Below the pieces are notes generated by a model. It had not been told where the DNA came from. It saw nothing but the letters and a program-made list of their open reading frames with translations, and did no database searches. Below, one piece after another: positions 35,501 through 48,690 of a stretch of DNA of 64,000 nt. The translations under genes were made by a program, and so were the position numbers. Origin of the DNA: Symsagittifera roscoffensis (Eukaryota; Xenacoelomorpha; Acoela; Convolutidae); NCBI RefSeq assembly GCF_963678635.1, contig NC_087069.1:21901138-21965137 (forward strand), read 5' to 3'. How positions within the stretch are numbered: the first letter of the stretch is position 1; each line of letters begins with the position of its first letter.

Positions 35501-38500
35501 AATAATTGTAAGCGAACGCACTTTTTGGTCTGATGTAATAAGATAAAACTCAAAATGTATTCAAACTTTAGTGCGTCAAATACACACCTGCGTAAAGGAA
35601 CCATATTCATTGACGCTCTTATTTGGATGACAGGCCTCGTAGGATTCGTTGCCACCTGGAAACTGATAATTTTTCCTGTCCTGATACCAACCCTCCACAA
35701 CAGCTTTAACTTGTGCAATTGCAGAGTCACCGGTGATTTCCGTTAAAATTGCTGCATTTGCAACACCTTAAAAGAGTTTATTTAGGTTATTTGAAATTGG
35801 GTGATAATTGCTAAACAAGCTGAGAGACAAGCTGAGAAAACTCAATTGTTTTTTTTTCGGTTGAACGAAATAGCCAAATGAGTGCAGCTATAACAGCGCA
35901 GAAGGTGGCCTTGAATGCTGTCTTTTGTGTTAAAAAACGCAGGTGTTTAGACAAAACGTATGTTTTTTTTTAACTTTTAAAAGAATCAAAACCTTAGATT
36001 TTTAGATTTTTCAAAGATGGGACATCTGCATTGATTTAGTGACATCGATAAGCTTTTCGATTTACTTTGAAAATTAAATGATATTTATACATTTTGACTT
36101 TAATCACATCTCAATGAAGATTTATTCATAAAAAAAGGCTCAGAAGATATTTAGTTAAACATCTCATCAATTTTTCAGCTGTCTTGAAGTGGAAAAACAT
36201 CAATTTATGGCATAGTTTCTGCTCCACGAAATTTTTCCAAGAAATTTTAACCAAAGATGCTGCTCTATGGGTTTTCTGAAAACCTAGACAGGATAACGCT
36301 TCTTTTGCCCTACACTGTCAATCAGTTTGTTTTGAAATTCTCTGATCCTTAGGAAGTTTGGGCTAAACAGGTGATCATTGGGTTGAGTTTGTGTTAGTTT
36401 TTGGGTTGGTAACAGAAAAACCAAAAATCGGAGCTTACCCCTAGATAAAATGACTAGAGAAAAAAACATACGAAGTATCAAAGTAAATGACAGTACCGGA
36501 TTAAAAACCTATTAGGAATATCTGATTGTCATGTGATTTTTGCAACTACACACTCATCAAAACCATTCGTAATCATAGCTCCCATGATCGAGCCATTTTC
36601 AGCTCACTTTTTGAAAACTCCAAAAAATACGGCCAAACGATACTTTCTTGCTCAGATAAAACAATCAATTTTTTATTAATTGTTGGTAAGTTTTCAAAAC
36701 TTTTGAAATGAAAAATTTCCAAAAAGTCTGATAATTAGATCTGTAAGTGCATAATATTCGAATCTTAGATATAGTAAAAAAAGAGTTCCCTTTTCATTAA
36801 AGAAATTGTAAGTTGATTTAAAAATCTTCCTAGTTGTTTCTTTTGTAGTGTTCCACATTCTTAATGAATCCGATAATATTCTTGAGAACCTTCTGTTTTG
36901 TTGTTGACTTTATTTATCCTTCGCGACGTTATTCCTGTTGTCGTTTTCAACAAACCTGGTTTATTACCTTGTTTACTTATCATTATCAAGTTGATCACGA
37001 AAGTTTAAAAATTAAGAAACTTTAGACAACTGATTTCAACGGATTGTACAACTATGCAAACGAACAACATCTCAATTTTTGCCTGATGATCTCGTGCCAA
37101 ACTTTCTGAGGTATTTTGAAACTCAGCCCAGAGTTTATGAATTGATCGTGACTTCTGAACCAGTTTTTTGTTTCAATTGCTAATTCAACTTTTTTAAAAC
37201 TATGGTCCCATTGTCTAATTTTGATCTTTTTAGGAGTGAAGATGTTTTAATATCAAATTTATCTTACCTACTAACAATGAAACAAAAACGAAAAAATTAT
37301 CAAACACCTTGGTCTTGATAATCCTCAGACGCAGTTCTCTTTGAAAACGGATTTTTTGCTCTTTTTAATGACTTTTCTGATTATGTTTGCTCTATTTGTT
37401 TTCGCACAATTTCTTTCAACCAAAAAAAGTTCCGCAATGGAAAACAACTAGAACGCATCAAAACCTAGTAAACATTTTTGGGCTGGAATCATCAGATTAA
37501 GAAGAAAAGTTTTGGCTGCAAAGCACATCAAACTATGTTAGTTGTCCAATGAAAATGTTATGTTGATAAAATAGGAGCTTAAAAGGATTGTATGAAAAAT
37601 TGTTTACTGTTGATTTGGCACTAGCAAGTTTCATTTGGCATAATGATATAATCAGCCTTTCAACTCAAAGAAAACTATTCAAACATAATAAAAGGTGTAT
37701 CATTGATAAGGGTTCTGTAACAGCTTTGAAAGAAGCAAACACGATTCTTTTTTCAAATAATCACGATGTAATTCATGGTTAATTTTTTGTTTTTGGTAGT
37801 TTTTTCTGTCGAAAAAGTTTTTTATTGCAAAGTCTTGGCAAAATTTTTGCAAACTTTTTTCATATATTTTCTTCAGAAATTTTCTGGTTAAACCAAAAAA
37901 AAAACTGAGTCTAAAATTATCTCAATTAAAAAAGAGGTGTCCATGTTCCTTACAGACTCCTCAGGAAATCGTTTTGTACTCATCGTGATAAAAAAATGTG
38001 GTAAACAAGGTAGTTTAATGGGAACCATGATTACATGATAAATTATTCACTTTCATAGATAAAATTGAAGACTGCTCTTCAGTTTTCTGATTCGCTATTT
38101 TAGTTTAGTTCTTATTTTCTAATATCAAATAAAATTTTTTATTTTGTTGGCTGAAATTCTTACTTCAATTAAACTCTTACTACAAAACAAAATGAACAGC
38201 CGGAGAACCTCTTTCAGTTTGTTATGGAGTTTTCCTCTAATTATCCCAAAACTAATTGTTGTTTTTCGAAAAACAACTACAAAAAAAACTTTAAAAAACC
38301 TCTTCTGCAATGCATGCTTCTTTTTTTTCGTTGATGTCTTGTGTTTTCGGGTTGTAAATCTATGAGTCATTTTTGGTTTCAAATTTAGTGGTAAAAACGC
38401 CTTGCTATAACTTTGCATCTTTTTGGGGCTCTGAATTGAGGCTTAATTGTAAAAGACTGAGTTTGACCAAATCGCTAAATGGCTAACCTGCAAGTTGCAG

Positions 38501-41299
38501 AATTGGATCTGTCTTCTCGTCGGCACATGTCCGAAAAGGCGTATTTCTGAATCCTTGTTTCAGGAAATTCTTCGCTTTTATCGCTAAATTTTATCAAAAA
38601 TTTGGAAACATAGCCGACATATAATGGAAAAGAGAAAATAAACAAAAATAAACAAAAGTTATTCAAACTTGTTTTTTAAAACTTCTCAACTTCGAATTTC
38701 CAAGAGAAAAAGAAGGCCTCAAGTCTCGTTGATTCGGCAGATCAATTTTGAAAGACGCTTCTCTGATAACCCCAGCCCACGTAATGTATCAATAGATAAA
38801 AGTTTTCTTCTGCTGGAAAGTCTGATAGTTAAATTCCAGTTTGGACATTAGAAGTTTACCACGTTTTTCGTGGTGTATACTTATTTTCGACATTGTAGTT
38901 TGCCTTCCCTTCAAAAACCTAAACGAACCGATTTTCCTAAAAACTAAAAAACTAAAAAGCATACCTCGAAAAAATAATTTGAGCCGGAACAAGCTTTAAT
39001 TAATTTGCCTAATTAAATCAAAAACAAATAAAAAACATCACCACCCTGATCAGAGTCTGAACTACCTTTATCGACTCTTAAAAATCTTAACCACTTCCGC
39101 AGATCGATTTGAGTTTTAACTTAAAAATGAGTTCAAAATCAATTTCGAAGTGTCTGCAGTTTTTTTTGTTAGTTTTGATGAAAGTTCGCTATTTAATGAC
39201 TTGGGACCTCGTAACGCACTCGTACCTAATTTTTTATCGTAACTCAAAGATTTCATTGCAGCATTTTCTCTGTGCAAGTTGTGAATTCCGCGTATGGTCA
39301 ATTGAAGCTTGTTCAATGCTGAAATTACGGGCACTTTTTGATATCTGAAATGAAAGGACAGTTAATTGTTGAATATAACTAATAATATTAGTAGTCAATT
39401 TTTATGATTTTTGTTTTTCGGTTATAACTGGACTAAAATTTGTAAAATTGGTATTTTTGAAATAATTTGCACTTTTAGATTAATGGTGAAAATTGCACTG
39501 CTATTTTCTAACCTGTCTACAACTTTACCGTATGCACCTATCGACTAAATTTCAACCATAAATATTAGGTTTTCAGCCAAATTTTTGAAACATTTCCGGG
39601 CGAGATACGATGTTTTGAGATACGATGTTTTGGTTTCGACCTTATTCAATTTTTTTTCCAAAAGACGTCTCTTTAAAACACCGTAGCACTAAACGATGAA
39701 CTAGGGTGCCAACAGATCACAAAAACCGATCCTTCTAAAAAGATGTTTGCGGTTTTTTACTTGCTTAACATTTCTTTTTGAGGTTTAAATCAAGTAACAT
39801 ATCACTTTTCCTCATTTTTTCAATCTTCAGAAGTTTAATTACTTGTAATTTCAAAAGTCTCAGTAAAGTCGTTTGAAGAATCTTTGTTTTGTTAAATCTG
39901 AACTAAGAACCATCATGAAAAAAAAAGAACAAAAAAATGTTTTCTTCTAATTGAAGCACAATTCCAAGATTCTCATGTTAGATTTGCTGAATCGATTTTT
40001 CTTCGAACAGTATCCAATTGTCGAAAACAGTTGCATAAAAGATTGTTTTGAATGCTTTAATAAGTTCCATTTTCTACAATGTTTTATAACACAGAGAGGT
40101 GGGAATCAAGTTTACGACATCGAGAGCCAAAAAAACGGAAAATATTTTAAAACAAATTTATTGGGAATAAGGATGGATTTAAGTCCGGTTTACGTTCTAT
40201 TTCACACGTGCAATATCTCAACTTGTTTTTCTCGACTCTGGTAGGTTTCCTCTAAGGCTTGTCTGCAATCCGTTTCTTCTCTCACCTTTTTTCATGATGA
40301 GACAAAAATTGCCTGAGAAAGAAGTATTTGGCCTCACGCAGGCGAATATGAACCTCTTTGGCCTCTTAATGTAAGAGATTCAAAGACATTATAGGAGATT
40401 TTTTAAAAATGTTATCATTATAATGGCTTATGAATTGTTTAAGCATCTAATTTTGTCGCTTTTAATTGATTATAAGTTTGATAAAATTACAATTAGAATT
40501 GTAATATAATTGATTATTTTCTCTTTTTTACTGAGTGCGGGTAGCTCTAAAAGATGCCTTACAGCTAGTTCACTTGAACAAGCCACTTGATAAAAAAAAA
40601 TCAGTCCAACAACTGTAATCCACAAAAAAATTACAAAACAGAGGGCTAGAATTATTATTGTCTTTTTTAACGCAAAGAAAATGAACAGTTTCTTGCTGCT
40701 AACATACCTAATCATAAAAATGAAATGACTTTGAACCTTAGGAAATTCTCTTTTTTGGAAATTCTCAAAGTAAAACATAGTTCATTGCCTAACTAAAATT
40801 GGTAAAGAGGAAATTTTCATCATTCTAAAAACGAAGAAAAAAATGTGGTTATTCGTTCCGAGGCCAAACTTCAGGAAATTGTGTTCACTGAATTTCTTAT
40901 GGTTGAAATTACTCCATTTTGAGAACACAATTTTCATTTCTAATTTGTTTTTGCTGGGAAACATTAAAAATGAAGCTAGAATTCGTTTCGTCTCTCCAAT
41001 TTCGCGTTTGCAGCTGCAGTTACTTGCTTTTCTTGGAGTAATGTGTTTAACTATATGTTACTATATGCTAAAAAAGTATGCTAAAGTTGTGCATTATGTT
41101 CAATGTCATTTGAAAAGAAAAAATTATAAAATAATCAAAAATACTGTCAGTATAGACTGAAAATACCAAAACAAAAAGCTAAAAATATTTCAGGTATACT
41201 TACACATACGAATAGGTGACCTTGTTAGGGCTTACTGTCCCTTCTCCGTTTTTGTTGGCTTCATACAGCAGGTTTGATTTTCTTTTCTCACCATAATCA
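32561..41299 (-). CDS. CAP/SCP-domain protein with N-terminal membrane anchor, six exons (5' end missing)
   Basis: Exons in transcript order: 41204-41299, 40532-40707, 39226-39318, 38488-38583, 35588-35766, 32561-32743 (stop). All introns are GT-AG and phases match at each junction (2, 1, 1, 1, 0). Exon 1 encodes a polar Lys-rich stretch, exon 2 KKLFIFFALKK then the membrane segment IIILALCFVIFLWITVVGLI. Exon 3 has GIHNLHRENAAMKSLSYDKK, the usual CAP N-terminus. Exon 5 has VVEGWYQDRKNYQF and ends YGSFTQ; exon 6 begins ILWQNSTHIGC and has LLCLYNPEGNVPG (CAP signature 2). Known family: secreted or membrane-tethered cysteine-rich secretory/antigen-5/PR-1 proteins. Odd: signature GHxTQ is GSFTQ, so the cavity His is replaced, and no GENL motif is seen. 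Start codon exon not found. Confidence 0.75.
32744..35587 (-). other. Large last intron of the CAP gene (2.8 kb)
   Basis: AT-rich, stop-rich on both strands. The acceptor side reads TTATGTGATTCAG before exon 6, the donor side GTGTGTATTTGA after exon 5. Contains the plus-strand protein fragment at 33714-33959 and nothing else I can name. Confidence 0.6.
33714..33959 (+). pseudogene. Transposon-like protein fragment homologous to 24377-24579
   Basis: 82 codons. The segment VNCALVSALKKRIFLCVFGS, then FQRKVFKCVK, then QKKIYKGASLFWNPL corresponds to the minus-strand fragment in the repeat array. Downstream it ends GGCCTCTTAATG, a string also present at 40360-40371. Family not recognised. Lying antisense inside a CAP-gene intron, it is most likely a transposon remnant. 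Confidence 0.45.
35767..38487 (-). other. Intron of the CAP gene (2.7 kb)
   Basis: Between exon 4 (donor GTTAGCC) and exon 5 (acceptor CTCTTTTAAG). Scattered ORFs of 60-97 codons on either strand show no domain. A further small exon carrying the GENL-type CAP motif could be hidden here, since that motif is missing from the six exons. Confidence 0.5.
38584..39225 (-). other. Intron of the CAP gene (642 bp)
   Basis: Donor GTACGAGTG after exon 3, acceptor AAAATTTAG before exon 4. No other feature seen. Confidence 0.55.
39319..40531 (-). other. Intron of the CAP gene (1.2 kb)
   Basis: Donor GTAAAAAAG after exon 2, acceptor CCGTAATTTCAG before exon 3. A duplicated GAGATACGATGTTTT occurs at about 39601-39632, and GGCCTCTTAATG at 40360-40371 matches the end of the transposon-like fragment at 33714-33959. 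Confidence 0.5.
40708..41203 (-). other. Intron of the CAP gene (496 bp)
   Basis: Donor GTAAGTATAC after exon 1, a perfect consensus, and acceptor TTTTTATGATTAG before exon 2. The plus-strand ORF 40843-41160 (105 codons) inside it has no recognisable domain and I do not call it a gene. Confidence 0.5.
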
Positions 41300-44200
41300 C
41301 TAAATTATTAATTAGGCTTTGACTTTGCCTAAAAATTGTTCCACTCAAAGAAATCATTAAATCATTTTTAAAAAAATAAAAAGTTTAGTTTTAACACAAT
41401 TTAGTTTTTGATTATGATTTTTATTCAATATCCATTATCAGTTTTTATCATCTTTGTTTCGTTGTGTTAATAAAGAGTTGTCATGCCTCAGTAGTATATG
41501 TTAGATTCAAACCGCTTGGTGGTGACTGACCCCCATGTAATGAGATTGGCTTTAGAGTATCCTGTCACCGATATGTATTAAGATAAGTTATAGGTTTGAG
41601 GGTTTCAGACGGTAACCTTCAGGTGATAAGTTTCAAATGGTAGTTTTCAAAACGAAATTCGTCCAAAATTGCCAATAGAAGGATGTTTAGGAATCTAAAA
41701 AGGAATGATTGAAAGACTATGTTATAAGATGTGATTTCTAACAGACTCTTGGATAGTCTTATTAGGACTTCAGCAAATTATGAATTTCAAGTTTTTTGAA
41801 GGCAATTGAATCAAGATATAATGAATCAGAAGACAAAATTTATTATCTACTGCATCAAATATATGTTTTTGCATCAATTTACAGTAACAAAAAAACTGTG
41901 TTCTTGTATGTAATTACTGATAAAACTCAAAAACTCAAAACATTAACATCAAGAAAGTTATTCAAAACTTTCTCGTAGAAATAAAAAAGAAAAAATGACG
42001 AGAAGAAAATGCGTAAAATCTAAAAAAATATATATATATACCAGTTTTCTGAAGTTTCCTCTTAATAATGCACTGATACTTCGTTGTTAAAAAAAGTTAC
42101 GCGAATCGTTATCTCCACTTTGAATATGTGAACAAATACTTATCCAATCTTGCAAGCATCGCTCTATGTTCTCCTCAATGATTGTTTGGAGCTGAGATGT
42201 TATAGCAAAATTTTTTTTGCAGTTGAGGGCTTGAATACTGGATAAAATCAACTATGCATGATTTTAAGTTCAGGAATTGTTTCGGCAGTTTGCACAAGTG
42301 GAAGTTTAAACATCATGGCAGTTAATAGCTTATCAACATGTAAAAACAAAGGAATGGTCATATTAAAGTACAACCTAGGGCTAAAATGGATAGCTTACAT
42401 GCACTTGAAACTGCATCGTCTAAAACCCTACTTACTTGCCTTGTGTACGGAACGAATGTGGTTAAACACTGTTTTAAAATCTAGTCTATTGATGTTTCTC
42501 GGTTTTTGGACTATGCAGCATTCATTGTCTATTTTTCAGCAAATTTATGTTTGAAGAAAAGTCTATTGGGCACCACAAAACAATCACAATAAAAATACCC
42601 GAAAAGCTTACCAAAAGTTTAAAGCTACCAAAAAATTACAAAAATTGTTTTTTTTTGCGATTTTTTTCAAATTTGTCGTTTTGGGTTTTTGATAAGTTTT
42701 CCCCTCAGACAAAGTTTTTTATAACTTGATGCTGGTAAAGTCTCAAGTTTTTTCTACTAAATTTTGTATAATTCAACTGCTCAGCTGCATCCTGTAGTGA
42801 AATCGAATCAAAAGCAAGTAAATAGTGTTCTTAAGAGTCTTCCATACAAGTTACTATGAGAAAGGGTATCTAACGAAACAATTTCCCTTCTACCTAGAAA
42901 AATTCTCAGCTCTCTCAAAAAACACTATTGACAGTAGATAAGATTTTATTGAAAAGATCCAGCAAAAGATAGTTTCTCACTTTCGTAAACACTATAACTG
43001 CTCTTCTTGTTTTTGGACTGTTATTGATAATAGTTTACCGATAAATTGGCTCTGACGAGTGAGAGTTATAAGCTTTCCTACTATAGATTCCATCTGAAGA
43101 GTATGTTTTTTCAGATTCCATGGAAAAAATTGGTAGTTAAGTTCAGCAACTAAATTTCTTTTCATAAATAGCGAAAAAATATCTTTTTTTAGGCTAATAA
43201 TTGAATTATTAGACAGCATCTAAGAATTCGGTCTTGTTCGAATGGGTTTAGTTCGAACTCTCTCGAAAATTCTTTGAAAATGTGTGCATGGCAAGCAAGA
43301 AATAATTTAGTTGTGACAGTTCAATTCATTTGATTTCTGTGCCTTGTGACGAAGAAGACCATTGGAATTGTAAACCGTTGTACTTTTGAGAAAAAATTAA
43401 CGCTTTGAAAACAAAAAATGTAGCAAATTTTCTATTTAAGTCAACTAAGGATCTTGAATCTGAGTCATCCTCAGATTTTGCTTTGTGTACTGTTTTTTTC
43501 TTCTTTTTTTAAGGAATCAAACAACCATCCTTTGAAAAGTTGAAGCTTTTAACTTAGATGGTTGTCACGCATATTCAAACAAAGACTGCAATCAGTTTCA
43601 AATTCAAACTCAAAGCTGTTTTAATTGGAGAAGAACTGTGGAAAATGTTTTGAGTTTATGATGAAAACTGCGACTTTATCAAGGATTGACAAAAAAGAAC
43701 TGTAAATGCTCCGTATCGAGAACTGTTTTCGATTATTGTTTTTTGAAAAAAGTTTGCAAATGCTCTAATTTTTTGCGTCCATTAACAACGTCTCTAATTT
43801 GTGGAGCTGCAATTTCAATCAAATCGGCTCCAGTTCTCTATGTAGCTGGGGTTGTATGTTTTTTTTAAAGTATGTTTCTGCCGGAGCAGTATGTGATAAG
43901 TTTGTTTCTGATGAGTTGTATGTTTCCGCAGGAGCATCAAAACATCTCCCTAGGTGACTTGCACGAAAAATGGGAATATTAGCAAAAAAGAGACCCGCGT
44001 AACAAACCGCGGCTCAATGAAATTTCTTTATCTGAATTATCTCAGAGATTTTGTTTATGTTTGAAAAGAGATTTGAATAATTTTCAAGATATTAGATGTG
44101 CAAACAACTGATAGTTCATGTACTGTCCTGCAAATTTTATATCAATTTTTTTGATTTTTCAGAAGAGAGAGGAAAGACATACGAGCGCAATAATGAAGTT

Positions 44201-44456
44201 TTGTATTACCGATTTTGAAGTTTTTTTGATATCGCTATATAGCATCAGGTAATGCTTTTTCGTAAAATCTTTCGAATACTCAGGACTATGTGGACATTTT
44301 TTTTCTGTCATATTCCATGTCTGATTTGGCATTAAATCACAACCAAAACTGTGACTTAAATAAATTCGTTGAATTATGAAATTAACTGCTATTTTTTGTG
44401 TAATTTATCTACTTATACATAATTTCCATAGGTTTTTTTATAGAGATTATTTGCAC
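41300..44456. other. Stretch with no convincing gene
   Basis: AT-rich with scattered ORFs under 100 codons on both strands. A (AT)n run lies near 42029-42042. The first exon of the CAP gene should lie here on the minus strand, because exon 1 as found begins in phase 2 behind an acceptor-like AATTTAG. Confidence 0.4.
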
Positions 44457-44732
44457 CTAGGTATTCTCGAAACTTGCTGAAGCTAAACCAACGTTTTTTA
44501 GTAACAATCTCGGTTTATTTTTTTTTGGATCAATTGGTCTTTTTCCTGACGAACTTTCTTTTTCATCTGTTAAAGTAAATTTACTGTTAGCAACAATTTC
44601 ACACAATGATCGGGACATTGTTTCTGAAACAACAACCTCCCGTTCAACCTTAAGAAATGTTAGTTCCAGTGGAAAATTTTTTAAAAAACTAAGCATGTTA
44701 TTTGAATCAAATTTAAAGGTGAACGTGTTCAT
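44457..44732 (-). pseudogene. Unrecognised coding fragment with a degenerate second copy
   Basis: 91 codons open, protein-like composition: VEREVVVSETMSRSLCEIVA and SSSGKRPIDPKKNKPRLLLK. A decayed nucleotide copy lies at about 45780-45900, where stops interrupt the same region. Not recognised. It lies downstream of the integrase fragment on the same strand, so a Polinton gene is possible. Confidence 0.35.
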
Positions 44733-46119
44733 GGCTGCTCATCGATTTTACGAGAATTAATAAAAAAGGATGTACCTTTAATCTGGAAACTTCATCAGCT
44801 CTTCTCTCAAAAAAGTTTTCGGGAATCTCTTTTTTTGTGAGACCTATGATGATATGAATGGCTGATGTTTTTGCTGCTCTTCATGAAATTTCCTTTATTT
44901 CCTCTGTTAAATTTGGTCGTTAGCCTTTCCAGAACGGAAAAATTAAATATTTTTTTTGAATTTCTAACTCTATCTTGTATAGCTTTTTAAAAAGGAATTG
45001 CCGTTTTCCTAAGAATTTCAATAACAAAATACAAAAGTTTAAACATAAAACAACAAAATATCTTCCAATTTGATAAAATGGTAAAATTAGCTGAATTTTG
45101 ATTAACAATTTCGTAAGAAGTAATAATAAAAGTTTTTTTTTCAAAACAAAAAATCGGAATAACAGGACAACTCTCATTATTTCGACTGGTTCTTTTTTTT
45201 AACCTGCATTATCTCCTCTTTTATTTTTTTCTATGACAGATTTTTCTAAACACATTTATGAGTTGTTGATTTGTAAATGACTGATAGTTTCTGTCTTGTC
45301 TTGTACCTATTTTATCACTGTCTTTTAGTTTAAAAAAGAAAACAAAACAAAGCAATTTGTCACACCGACTACTTCGCATTTCAGAATACCGCTATATAAC
45401 AACAAGAAAAAAATTCTCAATTAAGCATAGAATCATCGAGGTTAATGCGGACCTTTTCCACTCCCTAATATCCCGTATTGATTTCGCTCTAATTCACAAA
45501 CAAAAATATGACTCAAAACAGCACTTTGATCGATAAACACTAATTAATCCTCATTTAAATGAGCATCAATTTTTTGTGCAATGTTGTCTATGGGTTCATA
45601 ATTTCCGTTATATTCAAGTTTTTTTGCACCTACACGTTTTTTATTTTTATGATTCATGGCTACAATCATATCAACGACACTTGAATTCACTTCCGTTTCA
45701 ATATACGTCAGTGCATTCTTCCTGTTGTCTTCTGCACTTTTTTTTCATCTTTCTATGTAATTTTCAACTAAGTGACAGTTTTGTAGAGTGAATTACACAA
45801 TGTTTCTGAAATAGCAACTTCCCATTCAACTTAAAGAATTATTTGTTCCGGTTAAAGTTTTTGTTGAAGAACTGATACTGTTATTCGGTTTACTATTCTT
45901 TGAAATTTTAACTCTATCACCGGTTTGGAATTATGGCTTAGTACCTTTTATAAACAATTTATCATACAAAACTGATAAGACTCATTATGTTTCACATCTC
46001 TCAGAAATATTTCTATGAACCATTTTTCACGAAAATTTTCGACGAAAGTTTCTTACGATGATCTTCATCATAATAACAATGTTTATGCTTTGAAGACTGA
46101 GTTAGTATTCTTCAAATCT
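44733..46119. other. Stretch with a decayed duplicate of 44457-44732
   Basis: Apart from the 45780-45900 relic I see only short ORFs on both strands without features. Confidence 0.35.
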
Positions 46120-46395
46120 TCTTTTGTCTCACGCCTTGATTGTTGAAAGAACCTAGATCGTTTTCTTCAAGCAAAGCTTTTCGAAAGTTCCTCTTTTTAT
46201 GTTCTTTGTCGACCGTCAGTTTTTCAGGAGTGCTCCTTCGAAAAATCAGTTTTGGATAGCTTGCAAAATTTCTTCGGCGTAGTTTGTTTTAAATGTTTCA
46301 ACTCTGACAAGTCGTGAAAAAATTTCTACAGTTTTTATTAAAAACTTGCTTCCATTGTTTTGAGTAGCCAACTTGTCTACAAAACGAAGTCCATA
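46120..46395 (-). pseudogene. Polinton-type integrase fragment (rve core)
   Basis: Minus strand 46395-46246 encodes VDKLATQNNGSKFLIKTVEI and FSRLVRVETFKTNYAEEI, which follow the Polinton/Maverick integrase core pattern (D..K..N.G.K..L..VD.FS+...V.PLK.K). After a frameshift, 46218-46120 gives PEKLTVDKEHKKRNFRKALL, which fits the second catalytic Asp region. Where VD.FS is expected it reads VEIFS, so the residue is changed. The N-terminal part and the last Glu are not recognisable. Confidence 0.5.
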
Positions 46396-48690
46396 CAACA
46401 AAAATCCTTGTTATACTTTGAAGAAACTCGGAGTCTTCGAAACCGTCTTGTGAGTGGACTAAACTTTCAAAAGAATTGTTATATTGTATATTTCAGACTT
46501 TCAAGGTAGACAACCTCTTTACTTTTTGCAAGTTCTTCTAAAATACAACTTACTAAGTCTTTTTTTCTCATTTTGAAAGAAATCCGGCTTTTTCTGTATT
46601 TTTCTTCAGTATTTTTTCTTCGTACTGACATTTTTTGATGTTTTTGATAGAGTTCGGGTAGCTTTTGAAGTTTTTACGTAATTCTTTGGAAAATCAGTGT
46701 ATTCTATCTAAAGAGCACAAAAAATTCTACAATGGATCTTTTCGATCTCTTTCATTTCAGCCTTTCGATCTCTTCTCCAGCCTTTCGATCTCTTTCATTT
46801 AAAATAGTGGTGTCTACTAGGCTCAATTTTATTCTAAGAGAGTTGAAGACAAAAGCAATTAGTCTTTTGTTATTGCTGGATTTCAATCCCGCCTTTAGGG
46901 TTGTGATTTAAAAATTTTCTTATGATTTTCTGTTCTTGAGCGCTGTTCCATTTTTTCTTTTCGGAAGTTTACTTTTTCTTGAAAAAACCGACTAAAAGAT
47001 GAGTGAAAACTGTTCCAAACATCATCAGGCAGTTAAAAACAAGTTATGTGATAGAAAAATTCAATTGTAATTCTTCATTTACATGCTAGTATCAAATCCT
47101 AAACAAAAATTGGCACAAAAAAACTAAAATGATCTGATACATGCACATTGAAACAGTTTTCTTGTTTTATAGTCATGTTTTTTCTTCGAAAACAAAGTTC
47201 CTAAACCTACGGGCTTATCGCAATGATCAATTATCTTTTCTCGCAATAAAAATTATTTGGTTTGATAATTAGATCTGTAAAAAGTTAGTGATATGAGGCT
47301 AACATGATTTACTACTGTGAATAGATCGTGTTCAAGTTCCGTAATCAAATGCTTTTTTTTCTACAGAGTTTTTGCAGGAAAAATTGGTAGTTTCTACACC
47401 TAAAATTGGGTTTTCCGTCTTTGAACATTAGTTTCTTAAGTTTTGGTCAAGCGTAGTTAATCAATTTTCTGATCTTTGTTTCTCAAATATTTTTCAGAGT
47501 TTCGGTTTTTGTGATAACTTTGTGCCAAAAATTTCGTTTCAAGACTTTGAACTTTTTTCAATATTCAACCAGGTTTAGTTTATTTTTAAAAATCACCGCT
47601 CCAATTGATTCTCTGAAGATGCTTTTTAGAACAAGCAGATTGAGATGTTGAATTTTTTTTTCGGGCGGAAGAAAAGAAGTCACACAGTTTGTCCAACTCC
47701 CAACGTTTTCACTAATTTATTTTCTAGGAACTCATTTTCCGAAACAGTCAGAACCATGATGTTAATGCTTTTTTGTGAAAACATTGGAAAAAATTATAAG
47801 CGACCGAACAATGCAAATACAAAGGAAGCAAAGTTTTTGTTAACAATTTCTTAGCACAAAAGCAACCAAATTACGTGACCAAGAAAACACGAACTAGGAA
47901 GTCTTGGTGCAACACAGCACTAATCAAACCCATACGCGTAGAAGATTTCACAGATTCAGCAGAATTACGTAAAATTGCATGAAACAGATTTTCTTTTTTT
48001 TCAAACGATCAATGCAGGAAGTTCTTGATTAAATGAGAATTTTTTGTCGACTTCTTTCCAATTGTTGTCCGGAAGCAATTCAATACAGGAGCAAAGAACG
48101 TGAATTTTTCCTTTTGTTTGATGGAAAGTCTTGCTTATCCAACAAAAAACTCAATTTCACTTTTTCTGAACGTTAATTTTCTACAGTGTTTTCGTCAATA
48201 GGGATACAAATCTTTTAAATGTTTCGATAAAAATACCAAACCGGAGGAAAATATTTTCATACTTTTTTCTTTTTAACTAATTTTTGAGTGTGAGAGGTCT
48301 ATATCGACCAATTATTCTCTTTCTTTTTTTGAGCTCTATTATTGTGTGTTCTTATTGGCAATTTTTCCTTTACTATAAGATTGTTTTTGATGTTATCGAA
48401 TTGGTATTTTATCCTTACTTTTCTTCTACCATTAACCAGAGTCGACTCAAATTGGAAAAAATGCAAATCTGTTTTCAAATTCTCCAAATTTGATAAATTT
48501 TTAAGATTGCAAGACCGTGAGCAATTTTTTTCTAAAACAATATGATGAAAATATAGTGAAAGTTTGAAATCAGGTTTCTCGAAAAAACAATAAATCAACT
48601 CAATCAGCTCATTTCGTAAAAAAAGAAAATATATTTGAGAGGAAGAATATGTTAATTACAAAACAAAAAATTAATTTTTGAAAGTTTTCG
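46396..48690. other. Stretch without a clear gene; short minisatellite
   Basis: On the minus strand behind the integrase there are Lys-rich short frames that could be its decayed N-terminus (to about 46900). At 46735-46800 the unit TTTCGATCTCT recurs three to four times. Between 47645 and 48550 only ORFs of 67-99 codons occur on both strands, without domains. Confidence 0.35.

Noticed and set aside
37588-37782. Plus ORF of 64 codons
   Set aside because: Protein-like at first sight but single, antisense in an intron, no homology recognised.
38125-38418. 97-codon minus ORF and overlapping plus ORF
   Set aside because: Lie in a CAP-gene intron; basic low-complexity composition, no splice-compatible phase with the exons.
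42029-42042. Short (AT)n run
   Set aside because: Too short to matter in AT-rich DNA.
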